Shown piece after piece: positions 42,557 through 51,372 of a stretch of 64,000 bases of DNA. The position numbers were made by a program, and so were the translations under genes. Source of the DNA: Fibrobacter sp. UWH4 (GTDB lineage: Bacteria; Fibrobacterota; Fibrobacteria; Fibrobacterales; Fibrobacteraceae); assembly GCF_900142475.1 (NCBI RefSeq), contig NZ_FRAY01000004.1, positions 372,001 through 436,000 on the forward strand, in the 5' to 3' direction. How positions within the stretch are numbered: the first letter of the stretch is position 1; each line of letters starts with the position of its first letter. The notes under the pieces are model-generated. The model was not told the origin of the DNA. It searched no databases and saw only the letters and a list, made by a program, of their open reading frames with translations.

Positions 42557-43243
42557 ATGGCAAAGACTCAGAAATCCATCAGTGACGAAATCTGCGACTA
42601 CCTCAAGAAGCAGAAGCTCTCCCCCATTCCCGTTCAGACCTTGAACGAAGACATGGAAACCACCCGCTACTTCGGTGGCGACCTCAAGGAATTCATTGCA
42701 GCCGCCAAGACTCTCGGCGCCAAGGGAATCTTTGTTGAAACCTTGTACCTCGAAGAAGACGAATTCTACTACGACAGCGGCATGGACGACGAAGAATACA
42801 TGGCCCTGTACGGCGACGAAGAATGCTGCAACGGCGAGTGCAAGTGCGGCAAATGCGACGACAAGAAGAGCAAGAAGAAGGCAAAGGATGACGATTCCGA
42901 CGTCGACGGCGTTTACTTTGAACCCGAAGACCTCGACGGTCTCGACCTCACGCTCCTCAAGCCCCAGATGGCCAAGTACCTCGACCGCGTAGGTGAAGCC
43001 TGCGGCGCACGCCTCACCGTTCCGGGCGTTGACCACCTCGAAGTGGAAATCTTCGCTGACTGGTACGACGACTTCGCCGAACTCGTAGACGAAGCCTCCG
43101 AAGCAATCGAAATCGACCCGACCGACGCACTCCGCCAGGCTCAGGCCATCTTCGAAGCTGAAGAAGCGGAACTCGCCAAGGAAGAAGACAAGAGCGTCAA
43201 GAAGATCGCTGCTCATCCGCCTAAAAAGACCAAGAAGAAGTAA
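42557..43243 (+). CDS. Acidic hypothetical protein with a Cys cluster
   Basis: 228 residues, not recognised. A short N-terminal helical region (SDEICDYLKKQKLSPIPVQT) is followed by a very acidic stretch, a CCNGECKCGKCDDKKSKKKA metal-binding-like cluster (about 95-114), a globular middle (about 125-190) and a lysine-rich tail. No signal or membrane segment. GGAG precedes the ATG. A bidirectional terminator follows. The cluster suggests metal (Zn or Fe-S) binding only by composition. Confidence 0.65.
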   Translation: MAKTQKSISDEICDYLKKQKLSPIPVQTLNEDMETTRYFGGDLKEFIAAAKTLGAKGIFVETLYLEEDEFYYDSGMDDEEYMALYGDEECCNGECKCGKCDDKKSKKKAKDDDSDVDGVYFEPEDLDGLDLTLLKPQMAKYLDRVGEACGARLTVPGVDHLEVEIFADWYDDFAELVDEASEAIEIDPTDALRQAQAIFEAEEAELAKEEDKSVKKIAAHPPKKTKKK

Positions 43244-43273
43244 TTCTTCAAACGAAGTATTTGCATATAAGTT

Positions 43274-43302
43274 AAAAAGTCGCGACATTGTCGCGACTTT
43301 TT
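43274..43302. terminator. Bidirectional terminator
   Basis: 13-bp perfect stem AAAAAGTCGCGAC/GTCGCGACTTTTT with loop ATT, serving the plus-strand gene before it and possibly the convergent DUF1846 gene. A lone GCATATAA half-site like the 19163 hairpin arms lies at 43263-43270. Confidence 0.92.
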
Positions 43303-43310
43303 CATTTTGA

Positions 43311-43399
43311 TCTAGATTCTGCGGTTTCGCTCAGGATGACGGTTCGGCCCTTCGGCAGGCTCAGGGACCTTCACGGACGAGACTAGAATGACATTCTAG
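43311..43399. repeat. REP-like palindromic repeats
   Basis: A TCTAGATTCTGCGGTTTCGCTCAGGATGACG block, a CCTTCGGCAGGCTCAGGGACC block, then GACGAGACTAGAATGACATTCTAG ending at the DUF1846 stop. These are the mixed stem-loop words that many genomes use as REP sequences. Confidence 0.7.
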
Positions 43400-43400
43400 C

Positions 43401-44897
43401 TTAGCCGTGGTACAGCTTGCTGGTTTGGTATGTAGGTTCCGTGGTGAGATTCACACCCAAGCGGCGGAACACGCCTACGTCGACCTGAGAAAGAATCACG
43501 CTGGAGTGCACTTCGCAGTGGCGGAGTTCCGGCAACTTTTCAAGTGCAATCTTCGCGTTGTAATCCGTGAGGGCGCAAACAGAAAGCGCGACCAGGACTT
43601 CGTCCATGTGCAGGCGCGGGTTCTTGTGGCCGAGCTGCTTGGTCTTCAGGTTCTGAATCGGTTCGATCACCATCGGCGAAAGCAGACGCACTTCGTCGGG
43701 GATTCCGGCCAAGTGCTTAAGGGAATCCAGAAGCATTGCAGAAGAGGCGCCGAGCAGCGAAGACGTCTTGCCCGTAATAATGGCACCGTCGTTCAGCTGA
43801 ATCGCCACCGCCGGACCACTTGTCAATTCCGCCTTTTCGACAGCGGCAGCAATCACGGGGCGGTTTGCAGTGCTGATCTGGGCCTGTTCCATAATCAGTT
43901 CCTGCTTATAAACTTGGTCCTTGTCGGCATTGCCCTTACGCACGTCGCAAAGCGTGTTGTAGTAACGGCGAATGATTTCCTGACGGGCGGCTTCGCAGAC
44001 AGCATCATCATCGACAATGCAGTTGCCAGCCATGTTCACGCCCATGTCCGTCGGGCTCTTGTACGGAGATTCCCCGAGAATGCGGGTAAACAGGGCGTTG
44101 AGCACCGGGAAGATTTCCACGTCGCGGTTGTAGTTGATGGTCGTCTTGCCGTAAGCTTCCAGGTGAAACGGGTCGATCATGTTCACGTCGTTCAAGTCGG
44201 CCGTCGCGGCTTCATACGCGAGGTTCACCGGATGCTTGAGAGGAATGTTCCAAATCGGGAAGGTCTCGAACTTGGCGTACCCCGCCTTAATTCCACGCTT
44301 GTTTTCATGGTAAATCTGCGAAAGGCACACAGCCATCTTTCCACTTCCCGGGCCCGGTGCGGTCACCACCACGAGTTCGCGGGTGGTTTCAACAAATTCA
44401 TTCTTACCGTAACCATCGTCGCTCACCACCAGCGGAATGTTGCTCGGATAACCCGCAATCGGGTAATGGCGATAAACCTTGAGGCCAAGATCTTCAAGCT
44501 TCTTCTGATAGGCAACAGCACTCGGCTGTTCCTGCCAGCGGGTCAGCACCACGGAACTCACGTACAGACCATAGCCACGGAAAGCGTCAATCAGGCGCAA
44601 CACATCCTGGTCATAGGTAATGCCCAAGTCGCCGCGAACCTTGTTCTTTTCGATGTCACCCGCGTTAATCGCGATAATGACTTCGGCCTTGTCCTTGAGC
44701 TTTTCAAGCATGCGGATTTTACTGTCGGGCGCAAAGCCAGGCAACACGCGGGATGCGTGATGATCATCGAACAGTTTTCCACCAAATTCCAGATAAAGTT
44801 TTCCACCGAACTTCGCAATGCGCTCGGCAATTTTCTCGGACTGCGTCCTCAGGTACGCGTCGTTATCAAACCCTACTTTAAACATCTTTTTGTCCAT
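43401..44897 (-). CDS. DUF1846 family protein
   Basis: 498 residues, the usual length of DUF1846 (UPF0371). FKVGFDNDAYLRTQSEKI opens it, YLEFGGKLFDDHHASRVLPG (about 35-54) is the family signature, and APGPGSGKMAVCLSQIYHE (about 184-202) is a P-loop-like segment. Structures of family members are known but no firm biochemical role is established. GATATT lies 6 bases before the ATG with no Shine-Dalgarno sequence, suggesting a short-leader mRNA. Confidence 0.9.
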   Translation of the reverse strand: MDKKMFKVGFDNDAYLRTQSEKIAERIAKFGGKLYLEFGGKLFDDHHASRVLPGFAPDSKIRMLEKLKDKAEVIIAINAGDIEKNKVRGDLGITYDQDVLRLIDAFRGYGLYVSSVVLTRWQEQPSAVAYQKKLEDLGLKVYRHYPIAGYPSNIPLVVSDDGYGKNEFVETTRELVVVTAPGPGSGKMAVCLSQIYHENKRGIKAGYAKFETFPIWNIPLKHPVNLAYEAATADLNDVNMIDPFHLEAYGKTTINYNRDVEIFPVLNALFTRILGESPYKSPTDMGVNMAGNCIVDDDAVCEAARQEIIRRYYNTLCDVRKGNADKDQVYKQELIMEQAQISTANRPVIAAAVEKAELTSGPAVAIQLNDGAIITGKTSSLLGASSAMLLDSLKHLAGIPDEVRLLSPMVIEPIQNLKTKQLGHKNPRLHMDEVLVALSVCALTDYNAKIALEKLPELRHCEVHSSVILSQVDVGVFRRLGVNLTTEPTYQTSKLYHG

Positions 44898-44920
44898 CTA
44901 AAAAATATCTGCACAAAAAT

Positions 44921-44953
44921 AAAAAAAAGAAAGATCCTCACTTGTGCGAGGAT
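44921..44953 (-). terminator. Terminator of the diguanylate cyclase gene
   Basis: Minus strand ATCCTC/GAGGAT around an 8-base loop, followed by CTTTCTTTTTTTT. It lies about 95 bases after the stop. Confidence 0.75.
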
Positions 44954-45046
44954 GTCGATTTAATGGAGATGCCCGCAGGAGTTTTCCCCGCACTTGATGC
45001 AGGGTGGGTACAAAAGGCTCCAAACAGTCACTTTGGCTCCAGCCGT

Positions 45047-46387
45047 TCAGACGACCGCATCGATGATTTCGTCGCGACCGCCCTTCATAGACTCCTTATT
45101 CTTGTACATCAAGGCGTCGGCTCGTTCAAAAACAACGGAAACGTTCTTGTCGTGAGCCGGGTCGAACACAGAAATTCCGCAAGCCAAGGAGACCTTATTT
45201 TTTCCGGTACCGTCATTTACTTTTTTGACAAAGTCCTGCTCCAGTTTTTCGCGATTTTCATAATCGGAGCCGAGAAGAATTACAACAAACTCATCGCCGC
45301 CCACGCGGAACACGGGACTATGCTTGAAAGTTTCGCACACCAGTTTCGAGGCTTTCTTGATATAGATGTCGCCCACCTTGTGGCCCTGCGTGTCGTTTAC
45401 GGTCTTGAGCCCGTTCACGTCGCAAATGGCAACGGCAAACTCCACCGGTTCCTTTGACTGGATTTGCCGGTTGAGTTTCGTCTCAAATTCACCATACGCA
45501 TTCTTGTTCTTGATGCCCGTCAAATCGTCTCGACGCGACTTTTCGAACGCAAGGTTCGCCTCTTCCCTAATTTTCTGTTCGCGGCGCACCTGGGCATCCA
45601 CGTTGGTAACACTGATAACCACATGGTTCTTGTCCGCATACACAGCCACCAGGTTCACATACTGCGGACCTGCCGGAGAATTCAAGCGATAAGTCAAGGA
45701 GAACATGGCGTGTTCGTCGAGTTCCCTCAACAGGCTTTCCCTTTTCAGAGCCGCCACAATCAGGGGGATATCCTCTTTGTAGATAACACTCAAGGCGTCC
45801 TTCTGAAGTTGGTTGAAGAAATCATCACCTTCGAAAGCGATGCAGAGTTCGCAGAACAGGCGTTCGCTCTTATACAAGGCGTAATGGTTCGTGACTAGAT
45901 CTACCATATAAAGAGCGTCGTAACGTTCGGCAAGCGCCATCACGATCCGCCCAAAGACTTCACCTTTGGAAGCCTTTTTTTCCAGTTCAATGCGCTCGCG
46001 TTCACGCTTGTCAACATTGTTCACGCCAATCACTAAAAATTCATGCCCATGCGAACGAGCAAAAACCGCCTTTATCTGGAACCAGACGGGCTCACCAGCT
46101 ATTACCAAGCGGTACTTGAATTCAAATACGTTTCCATCTTGAATCGCTTTGAGCAACGATTCGTGGTTGATATGGTCAGCAAAGGACTGTTTGTCTTCGG
46201 GATAAACGACAGCTTCCACATTGACTTTCACATCATCCCAAAAATTATTGCTATTCACCAATTTCAGTTCCTGATGCTCGCCGCGATAAACACGCATCGA
46301 ATAACAGCTCGTTTCGTTATCAACGAAGAAAACACACTCGTAATCAAGTGAAAGAGCCGAAGCGAAATCTTCAAAAGTGAGTTGCAT
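45047..46387 (-). CDS. Cytosolic PAS-type sensor diguanylate cyclase (GGDEF)
   Basis: Makes cyclic di-GMP. 446 residues without membrane segment. Two PAS-like regions (about 20-130 and 150-255, each with an F-x-Y-R-L core) precede a coiled linker (REQKIREEANLAFEKSRRDD) and a GGDEF domain that starts at DLTGIKNKNAY (about 283). VFRVGGDEFVVIL (about 360-372) is the intact active site. No RxxD inhibitory site is obvious. No EAL domain. The ligand of the sensory half is unknown. Confidence 0.9.
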   Translation of the reverse strand: MQLTFEDFASALSLDYECVFFVDNETSCYSMRVYRGEHQELKLVNSNNFWDDVKVNVEAVVYPEDKQSFADHINHESLLKAIQDGNVFEFKYRLVIAGEPVWFQIKAVFARSHGHEFLVIGVNNVDKRERERIELEKKASKGEVFGRIVMALAERYDALYMVDLVTNHYALYKSERLFCELCIAFEGDDFFNQLQKDALSVIYKEDIPLIVAALKRESLLRELDEHAMFSLTYRLNSPAGPQYVNLVAVYADKNHVVISVTNVDAQVRREQKIREEANLAFEKSRRDDLTGIKNKNAYGEFETKLNRQIQSKEPVEFAVAICDVNGLKTVNDTQGHKVGDIYIKKASKLVCETFKHSPVFRVGGDEFVVILLGSDYENREKLEQDFVKKVNDGTGKNKVSLACGISVFDPAHDKNVSVVFERADALMYKNKESMKGGRDEIIDAVV

Positions 46388-46686
46388 ATCTTCTTCCCAA
46401 ACTTATTTATAGAAAAACAAGTTTTTTTACAGGGAAAGGGATCTTTCTACAGCACAAAGTAAGATTTCCGCCACATTTTTATCATTTTTATCGAGCCGTT
46501 TCCACCGCTCCAAAGGGTCAATCCTTGAAGCAACCTTCCATAAACCACCAGTTAGCGGCAGGACTCCGAGCCCCCAAAATCCGTTTTTTTGCTAAAAATC
46601 GGCATTTTTACGGTTTTAGAAACTGAAATCGCCCAAATCTAGCGTTAATTTATACGCAAAGAACGGGAAAATTTTACATTCCGTCC
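46388..46686. other. Intergenic region with no resolved gene
   Basis: AT-rich space between the divergent cyclase and rpsP genes. An AAACTT/AAGTTT inverted repeat (about 46399-46424) and GCGT/ACGC (about 46643-46658) are the only structures noticed; no open frame or RNA fold stands out. Confidence 0.6.
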
Positions 46687-46715
46687 TTTACACACAAGAT
46701 TTTTTTTGCTATCTT
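46687..46715 (+). promoter_or_regulatory. Promoter of the rpsP operon
   Basis: -35 TTTACA (46687-46692), 17 bp ending TTTTGC, -10 TATCTT (46710-46715). The leader is about 62 bases. Confidence 0.8.
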
Positions 46716-46784
46716 TGGCCCAAAACAATAAAAACAAACCCCATTTTCCCCGAAAACGGGAAAATAAACAAATAAGAGGTTAAA

Positions 46785-47225
46785 ATGGCAACCGTTATCC
46801 GTCTCGCTCGTTTCGGCAAGCGTCACAACCCCTTCTACCGCGCCGTGGTGATCGACTCCCGCAAGGCTCGCGACGATAGCTTTATCGAACAGGTGGGTTT
46901 CTACAACCCGAATTCCAAGACTCCGGAAATCAAGTTCGAACAGGAAAAGGTCCTCAAGTGGCTCCAGACCGGTGCACAGCCGTCTGACACCGTTCGCAGC
47001 CTCCTCAAGAAGGTCGGCATCATGGACCTGTTCCACGAAATCCGCGCTGGCCGTTCTATCGAAGGCAAGTCCGCTACTCCGCGTGCTGAAAAGGCCAAGA
47101 AGGCCAAGCTCGGTCCCAAGGCTCTCGCCAAGATCGAAGCTGAAAAGGCCGCCAAGGAAGCCGCCGCTGCTGAAGCCGCTGCCGCCGCAGAAGCTCCGGC
47201 CGAAGCACCTGCTGCCGAAGCATAA
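46785..47225 (+). CDS. rpsP: 30S ribosomal protein S16 with extended Ala/Lys/Glu tail
   Basis: ATVIRLARFGKRHNPFYRAV is the S16 start. The conserved core ends near residue 85, and the protein then continues with a Lys/Ala then Ala/Glu/Pro tail to residue 146, about 60 residues longer than typical S16 (80-90). The tail is low complexity and probably disordered on the 30S surface. First gene of rpsP-rimM-trmD-rplS; a strong hairpin follows, so downstream genes may be read at a lower level. Confidence 0.97.
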   Translation: MATVIRLARFGKRHNPFYRAVVIDSRKARDDSFIEQVGFYNPNSKTPEIKFEQEKVLKWLQTGAQPSDTVRSLLKKVGIMDLFHEIRAGRSIEGKSATPRAEKAKKAKLGPKALAKIEAEKAAKEAAAAEAAAAAEAPAEAPAAEA

Positions 47226-47243
47226 TTTTCGCTTGAAAGGAAA

Positions 47244-47281
47244 CCTCGTGCCGACCACACAAATTGGCACGGGGCTTTTTT
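47244..47281 (+). terminator. Terminator or attenuator between rpsP and rimM
   Basis: 9-bp stem CCTCGTGCC/GGCACGGGG around a 13-base loop, then six T. Confidence 0.85.
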
Positions 47282-47348
47282 ATCTGGCAAAATCCGCTTG
47301 AACCAAGGTAACCACCTTCCGCTGATTCAAAACCCCACTAAGTCTTTC

Positions 47349-47906
47349 ATGTCTGAGTCCCAAGATTACATCACCGTATGCCAGCTCATGCGCACGCATG
47401 GCGTCAAGGGATACATCAAGGCGATGCCGCTTACTCACGACCTCACGCGTCATGAGAAGCTCAAGGACGTGATGCTAAAGAAGACCAATGGTGAACAGGT
47501 ACAATTGACTCTGGAAGATTCCAGGCTTGCAAACAATCTGTGGTTATTAAAGTTCAAGGGGTATGACACGCCGGAATCCCTGGTACATTTCGTCAATGCA
47601 GACGTAATGATTCCCGAATCGGAGAGGCTCCCCGCCCCCGAAGGCGAATATTACCTGGACGATTTGGAGGGTTTCCGCGTAAAACTGGAAGACGGCCGCG
47701 ACATAGGCGAAGTTCTTGAAGTCGAAGAACTGCCTACCGTGAATGCGTTTCACGTCAAGTTCGACGCAGCCTTCCAACGCGAATTTTCCGCGAAAACAAT
47801 CCTCGCCCCCTGGATAGACGACTGTGTCTTGGACGTGGACGAAGATGGCAAGAACATCGTATTCAGCGCAGACTATTTAAAGAGTCTGTGCCCGGAGGAA
47901 AGGTGA
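47349..47906 (+). CDS. rimM: Ribosome maturation factor RimM
   Basis: Assists 16S rRNA processing by binding S19. 185 residues from the ATG at 47349, where MSESQDYITVCQLMRTHGVK aligns with the RimM opening (G-x-x-x-x-x-HGxxG). EGEYYLDDLEGFRV (about 96-109) begins the PRC-barrel half. A TTG-started extension to 47298 overlaps the terminator region and is not favoured. Its stop overlaps the trmD start (GTGA). Confidence 0.93.
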   Translation: MSESQDYITVCQLMRTHGVKGYIKAMPLTHDLTRHEKLKDVMLKKTNGEQVQLTLEDSRLANNLWLLKFKGYDTPESLVHFVNADVMIPESERLPAPEGEYYLDDLEGFRVKLEDGRDIGEVLEVEELPTVNAFHVKFDAAFQREFSAKTILAPWIDDCVLDVDEDGKNIVFSADYLKSLCPEER

Positions 47907-48607
47907 GAATCGACTGCATCACCATTTTCCCCGAGATGTTTGCCCCCATGAAGCAATCAATCATGGGTCGCGCCCAGAGCAAAGGACTGATGGAGTTCAA
48001 CACCGTCTACCTGCGCGACTTTGCCATCAACGATTACGGCCAGGTGGACGACGTGCCGTATGGCGGCGAACCGGGAATGGTCATCAGGCCAGAACCTATC
48101 GCCAACGCCATCCGCAGCACGGGTGTCAAGGAAGATGGCGGCAAAGTCATCTACCTGACGGCAGACGGCGTTCCCTTTACCCACAAGATGGCCAAGGAAC
48201 TTTCCAAGGAAAGCCACCTGGTACTCATCTGCGGGCATTACAAGGGGATCGACGACCGCATCCGCCAGTCCGAGGTCGACCTGGAAATTTCTATCGGCGA
48301 TTTTGTCGTGAGCGGGGGCGAACTCCCTGCCATGCTCGTGACGGACGCCGTGGTGAGACTCCTGGACGGGGCTCTCGGCAACAAGGAATCCGGCGAAACG
48401 GACTCTTTCGCGCAGGGGGTACTGGGGTGGCCGGTCTATACCCGACCCGAAGTTTTTGAAGGAAAAAAGGTCCCCGAAGTGCTCCTTTCGGGCCACCACG
48501 CGAACATCAAAGCCTGGAGGCGCCAAGAATCGTTAAAAAGAACGCAAGAAAGACGCCTAGACATCTTTAAAAATCTTGAAGAAGATACTAAATTTGGCAT
48601 CAAATAA
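47903..48607 (+). CDS. trmD: tRNA (guanine-37-N1)-methyltransferase
   Basis: SPOUT-class enzyme making m1G37. 234 residues from GTG 47903, which has a perfect GGAGGAAAG upstream and begins VRIDCITIFPEMF. YGGEPGMVIRPEP (about 54-66) and CGHYKGIDDRI (about 107-117) are the knot motifs, and GDFVVSGGELPAM (about 132-144) the SAM site. Translation is coupled to rimM by a 4-base overlap. Confidence 0.97.
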   Translation: MRIDCITIFPEMFAPMKQSIMGRAQSKGLMEFNTVYLRDFAINDYGQVDDVPYGGEPGMVIRPEPIANAIRSTGVKEDGGKVIYLTADGVPFTHKMAKELSKESHLVLICGHYKGIDDRIRQSEVDLEISIGDFVVSGGELPAMLVTDAVVRLLDGALGNKESGETDSFAQGVLGWPVYTRPEVFEGKKVPEVLLSGHHANIKAWRRQESLKRTQERRLDIFKNLEEDTKFGIK

Positions 48608-48622
48608 AAACGAGGTACACAA

Positions 48623-48970
48623 ATGTCCCTGAACATTGAAGCAATCCACAACGAAAATTTGAAGACCGACCTTCCCGAACTCCGCGCCGGTGACACCGTT
48701 ACCGTGAACGTAAAGGTGATCGAAGGCACCAAGGAACGTATCCAGCCGTTCAAGGGCGTCGTGATCCAGAAGAAGAACACCGGTATTTCCGCAACTCTTA
48801 CCGTCCGCAAGATGAGCGGCTCTGTGGCCGTGGAACGTATTTTCCCGCTCCACTCCCCCCGCATCGACTCCATCGTGCTCGACCGTCCGGGTAAGGTTCG
48901 CCAGGCTCGCATCTACTACATGCGCGACCTCCGCGGTAAAGCTGCTCGTATCGACGAACGTCAGGCTTAA
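48623..48970 (+). CDS. rplS: 50S ribosomal protein L19
   Basis: 115 residues, the usual size. [20 protein letters not shown], then [20 protein letters not shown] and the C-terminal [19 protein letters not shown], are the L19 signatures. GAGGT precedes the ATG. Last gene of the conserved four-gene operon. Confidence 0.97.
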   Translation: MSLNIEAIHNENLKTDLPELRAGDTVTVNVKVIEGTKERIQPFKGVVIQKKNTGISATLTVRKMSGSVAVERIFPLHSPRIDSIVLDRPGKVRQARIYYMRDLRGKAARIDERQA

Positions 48971-49000
48971 TTAGTCTTTCATCGAGGCGTTTGCATTCCT

Positions 49001-49930
49001 ATGAATATGGGAAATTCAAATCAGCCCTCGCGTCAAGAGATAATCCCGCCCACGCACCAAAGCGTGAAGGCGGGTTTTATTGTATACTCACCCAAAAGCG
49101 AAGAACGCAGTATCGTCATTCTTGAAGAAGGCGAACTCGTCGCCCGCGAAACCACTCCGCCCCATCCGGTCGTATTCACCATGCGTCCTGGAGACCTGGT
49201 CGGGGTGGCGTCGCTTCTTGAACGGGAACCGTTCAAGTATGAACTTTCGGCAAGCAAGGATTCCAAGATTACCCTCGTTACCGAAGAATGCATGGAATCG
49301 GAGCTCAAGCGGCTCCCACTTTGGCTTTTGGCGCTTATCCGCAAGATGTCTTCCAAGACGCACCAGCTGAAGCGCGCGACCGTGGAGACCCGCGTCAAGA
49401 ACACGCTCAAGAGTCTCGCCGAGTACCTGTACCACAAGCCCGAAAAAGTGAATTTCAACCTCACCGAACTGATCCGCGAATTCCGTTTCTTGACCAAGAT
49501 TCCGGCGGCGACCATCCAGGAAGACGTGAAGGCGATTTTCCGCAGGCACCTGATCAAGCTTTCGCAAAAGGACGAACGCATTTACTGCCGGGTCGTCGAT
49601 ACCGAACTGATGCGGATTTTTGCGGATTATCAGCAGAGTATCGACAGCGGAAAGGACTTCGTTCCTTACAAATTAAGTCTCCTACAAAAGAAGCTCCTGG
49701 TATTTCTCGCCACCCTCGAAAAAGCCGAACCCAAGACCAGCCCCGAATGGATTTCGTTTATCCAGGAAAAGTTCAAAGAAGTCGAAGTCTCGCAGTGGAT
49801 TAACCTGCTGAAGCTCGAGTGGTTCCGCAAGCTGGATACAGATTCCGACCGCTACGAAATGGACAAGAAAACCATCCGGTATTTTTTGAAGGCGCTCCGT
49901 TACGAGACCAACATTCGGGGGGTGCTATGA
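49001..49930 (+). CDS. Cyclic-nucleotide-binding-fold protein (Crp-like, first of pair)
   Basis: 309 residues. The N-terminal part (about 20-105) has the cupin-like CNB fold: FIVYSPKSEERSIVILEEGELV, then FTMRPGDLVGVASLLE. The phosphate-binding cassette Arg/Glu pattern is not intact, so ligand binding is uncertain. A helical dimerisation stretch and a winged-helix-like region (LTELIREFRFLTKIPAATIQ, about 148-167) follow, with a helical C-terminus. It overlaps the next gene by 4 bases. The pair probably works together, perhaps as a heterodimeric regulator. Confidence 0.75.
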   Translation: MNMGNSNQPSRQEIIPPTHQSVKAGFIVYSPKSEERSIVILEEGELVARETTPPHPVVFTMRPGDLVGVASLLEREPFKYELSASKDSKITLVTEECMESELKRLPLWLLALIRKMSSKTHQLKRATVETRVKNTLKSLAEYLYHKPEKVNFNLTELIREFRFLTKIPAATIQEDVKAIFRRHLIKLSQKDERIYCRVVDTELMRIFADYQQSIDSGKDFVPYKLSLLQKKLLVFLATLEKAEPKTSPEWISFIQEKFKEVEVSQWINLLKLEWFRKLDTDSDRYEMDKKTIRYFLKALRYETNIRGVL

Positions 49931-50859
49931 TTCTTGGAGAAGGATCGATTCTTGTTCACGAAGGCGATCGCAACAACAACCTTTATGTTGTTCGTAAAGG
50001 AATTCTTCAAGGAAACAATACGCGTGGCGACAGCACCACCTACGAAGCCGGCGACCTGATAGGTGAACTTTCGCTCCTGAAGAACGAGCCCTGTCCCGAA
50101 ACAATTACCGCCGATGAAGACTGCGAACTCCTAGAGATTTCTCCCGAAAACCTGAACGAAATCCAGGAACAGGAACCAGTGTGGTTCAAGTCGATTATCC
50201 AGTTCATGACAAGTCGACTTTCCATTGCGCAAAGCAACAAGCACAAAAGCGACAAGATCAAGGCGCTACCGAGCGTTCTCTACATTCTGGATTCCAAGGC
50301 GACCAAAACCGCAAGCAACGGAATCGCCTTAGACGAAATTCTCCAGGCGGTCTACAACCTTTTCAACATCTCACGCGACGGCATCAAGGACGTCCTACAT
50401 CTGCTTGAGGAACTTGAAATACTCAAGGAACAGGGCGACAAGGTGTTTTTCAAGAACAGGAACGTGGTGCATCTACTGTACGAAACCATCCGGTACCGTG
50501 CCCGCTACCAAAAGATGCCTCCCCAGATTCTTTCGATGACAGAACAGATGGTGCTGAACGCCGTCATCAGGACCGTGCAACAAAGCAACGAACCGCTCAA
50601 GAACGGCATGTTCACCGTGATGACACCCGACCTGCTGAAGGTCTCACGGCGCGCCATGTACGGGGCGACACTCACGACGCGCACCCTGCTCCCGCTTTTG
50701 CAGCGCAAGCTGCTGAACGCCTCCGTAACACTTGGAGACGGGAGCGCACTACCCGAAATCGAGGCAGTTCCGTTCTTCTTCGGCGACTTCGACAATATCC
50801 TCGACCTGATGGAACTCAACCGCATTTACCCGCTGCTTGATAAAAAATTAGTGAAATAG
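49927..50859 (+). CDS. Cyclic-nucleotide-binding-fold protein (second of pair)
   Basis: 310 residues from the ATG at 49927, which overlaps the previous stop (ATGA). MILGEGSILVHEGDRNNNLY (1-20) and YEAGDLIGELSLLKNEPCPE (about 39-58) are a better CNB match than in its neighbour, with the GEL/S block; the Arg of the canonical RxA cassette is not evident. The rest shares the helical layout of the first protein. The two look like an ancient tandem duplication. No DNA-binding helix is certain. Confidence 0.78.
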   Translation: MILGEGSILVHEGDRNNNLYVVRKGILQGNNTRGDSTTYEAGDLIGELSLLKNEPCPETITADEDCELLEISPENLNEIQEQEPVWFKSIIQFMTSRLSIAQSNKHKSDKIKALPSVLYILDSKATKTASNGIALDEILQAVYNLFNISRDGIKDVLHLLEELEILKEQGDKVFFKNRNVVHLLYETIRYRARYQKMPPQILSMTEQMVLNAVIRTVQQSNEPLKNGMFTVMTPDLLKVSRRAMYGATLTTRTLLPLLQRKLLNASVTLGDGSALPEIEAVPFFFGDFDNILDLMELNRIYPLLDKKLVK

Positions 50860-50860
50860 C

Positions 50861-50936
50861 TAGTTCAGAATTCGGAATTCAGATTTCAGAATGGACTCAA
50901 GATTTCCGAACTCCGAACTCTGAAATCCGAATTTTT
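50861..50936. repeat. Heptamer repeat, family B, two facing arms
   Basis: Left arm TTCAGAATTCGG-AATTCAG-ATTTCAG, core AATGGACTCAAG, right arm ATTTCCG-AACTCCG-AACTCTG-AAATCCG-AATTT. The yajC -10 (TATATT, 50938-50943) begins at its edge. Confidence 0.82.
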
Positions 50937-50981
50937 CTATATTTACCCCGCAAATCAACTAAACCCCTAGCAGGTAAAAAC

Positions 50982-51362
50982 ATGAAACTTTCCGCACTTC
51001 TCGTGACCCTTTCCTCCATCGCCGCATTCGCCCAGGAAGCAGCCCCCGAACAGCAGCAGGGTGGCATTATGAGCTTCCTTCCGCTCATTCTCCTGTTCGT
51101 GGTGATGTGGCTTTTCTTTATCCGTCCGAAGAACAAGGAAATGAAGAAGATGGAAGAAATGCGCAAGGCGCTCAAGAAGGGCGACAAGGTGATGACCACA
51201 GCAGGCATTATCGGCACCGTCACCAACATCGACGAAACCGGCACGAGCATCACCGTCCGTACCGCCTCTACCACGCTGATCGAATTTGAAAAGTCCGCCA
51301 TTCTCCGTGTTCTGAACGCCGAAGCCGCTCCGGCCGCCGCCAAGACCGAAGAAAAGAAGTAA
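50982..51362 (+). CDS. yajC: Sec translocon accessory protein YajC
   Basis: 126 residues. An N-terminal signal-like helix (1-17), a Gln-rich spacer, a membrane helix (about 30-46) ending in WLFFIRPKNKEMKKMEEM, then a small cytosolic domain with KKGDKVMTTAGIIGTVTNI (YajC signature). It joins SecDF-YidC at the translocon. The extra N-terminal hydrophobic segment before the normal YajC helix is characteristic of several FCB and proteobacterial versions. def follows 10 bases later. Confidence 0.93.
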   Translation: MKLSALLVTLSSIAAFAQEAAPEQQQGGIMSFLPLILLFVVMWLFFIRPKNKEMKKMEEMRKALKKGDKVMTTAGIIGTVTNIDETGTSITVRTASTTLIEFEKSAILRVLNAEAAPAAAKTEEKK

Positions 51363-51372
51363 GGAGTAGCCG

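Noticed and set aside
43311-43399. Insertion sequence remnant
   Set aside because: Only short stem-loop words typical of REP elements are present, with no transposase fragment or paired terminal repeats.
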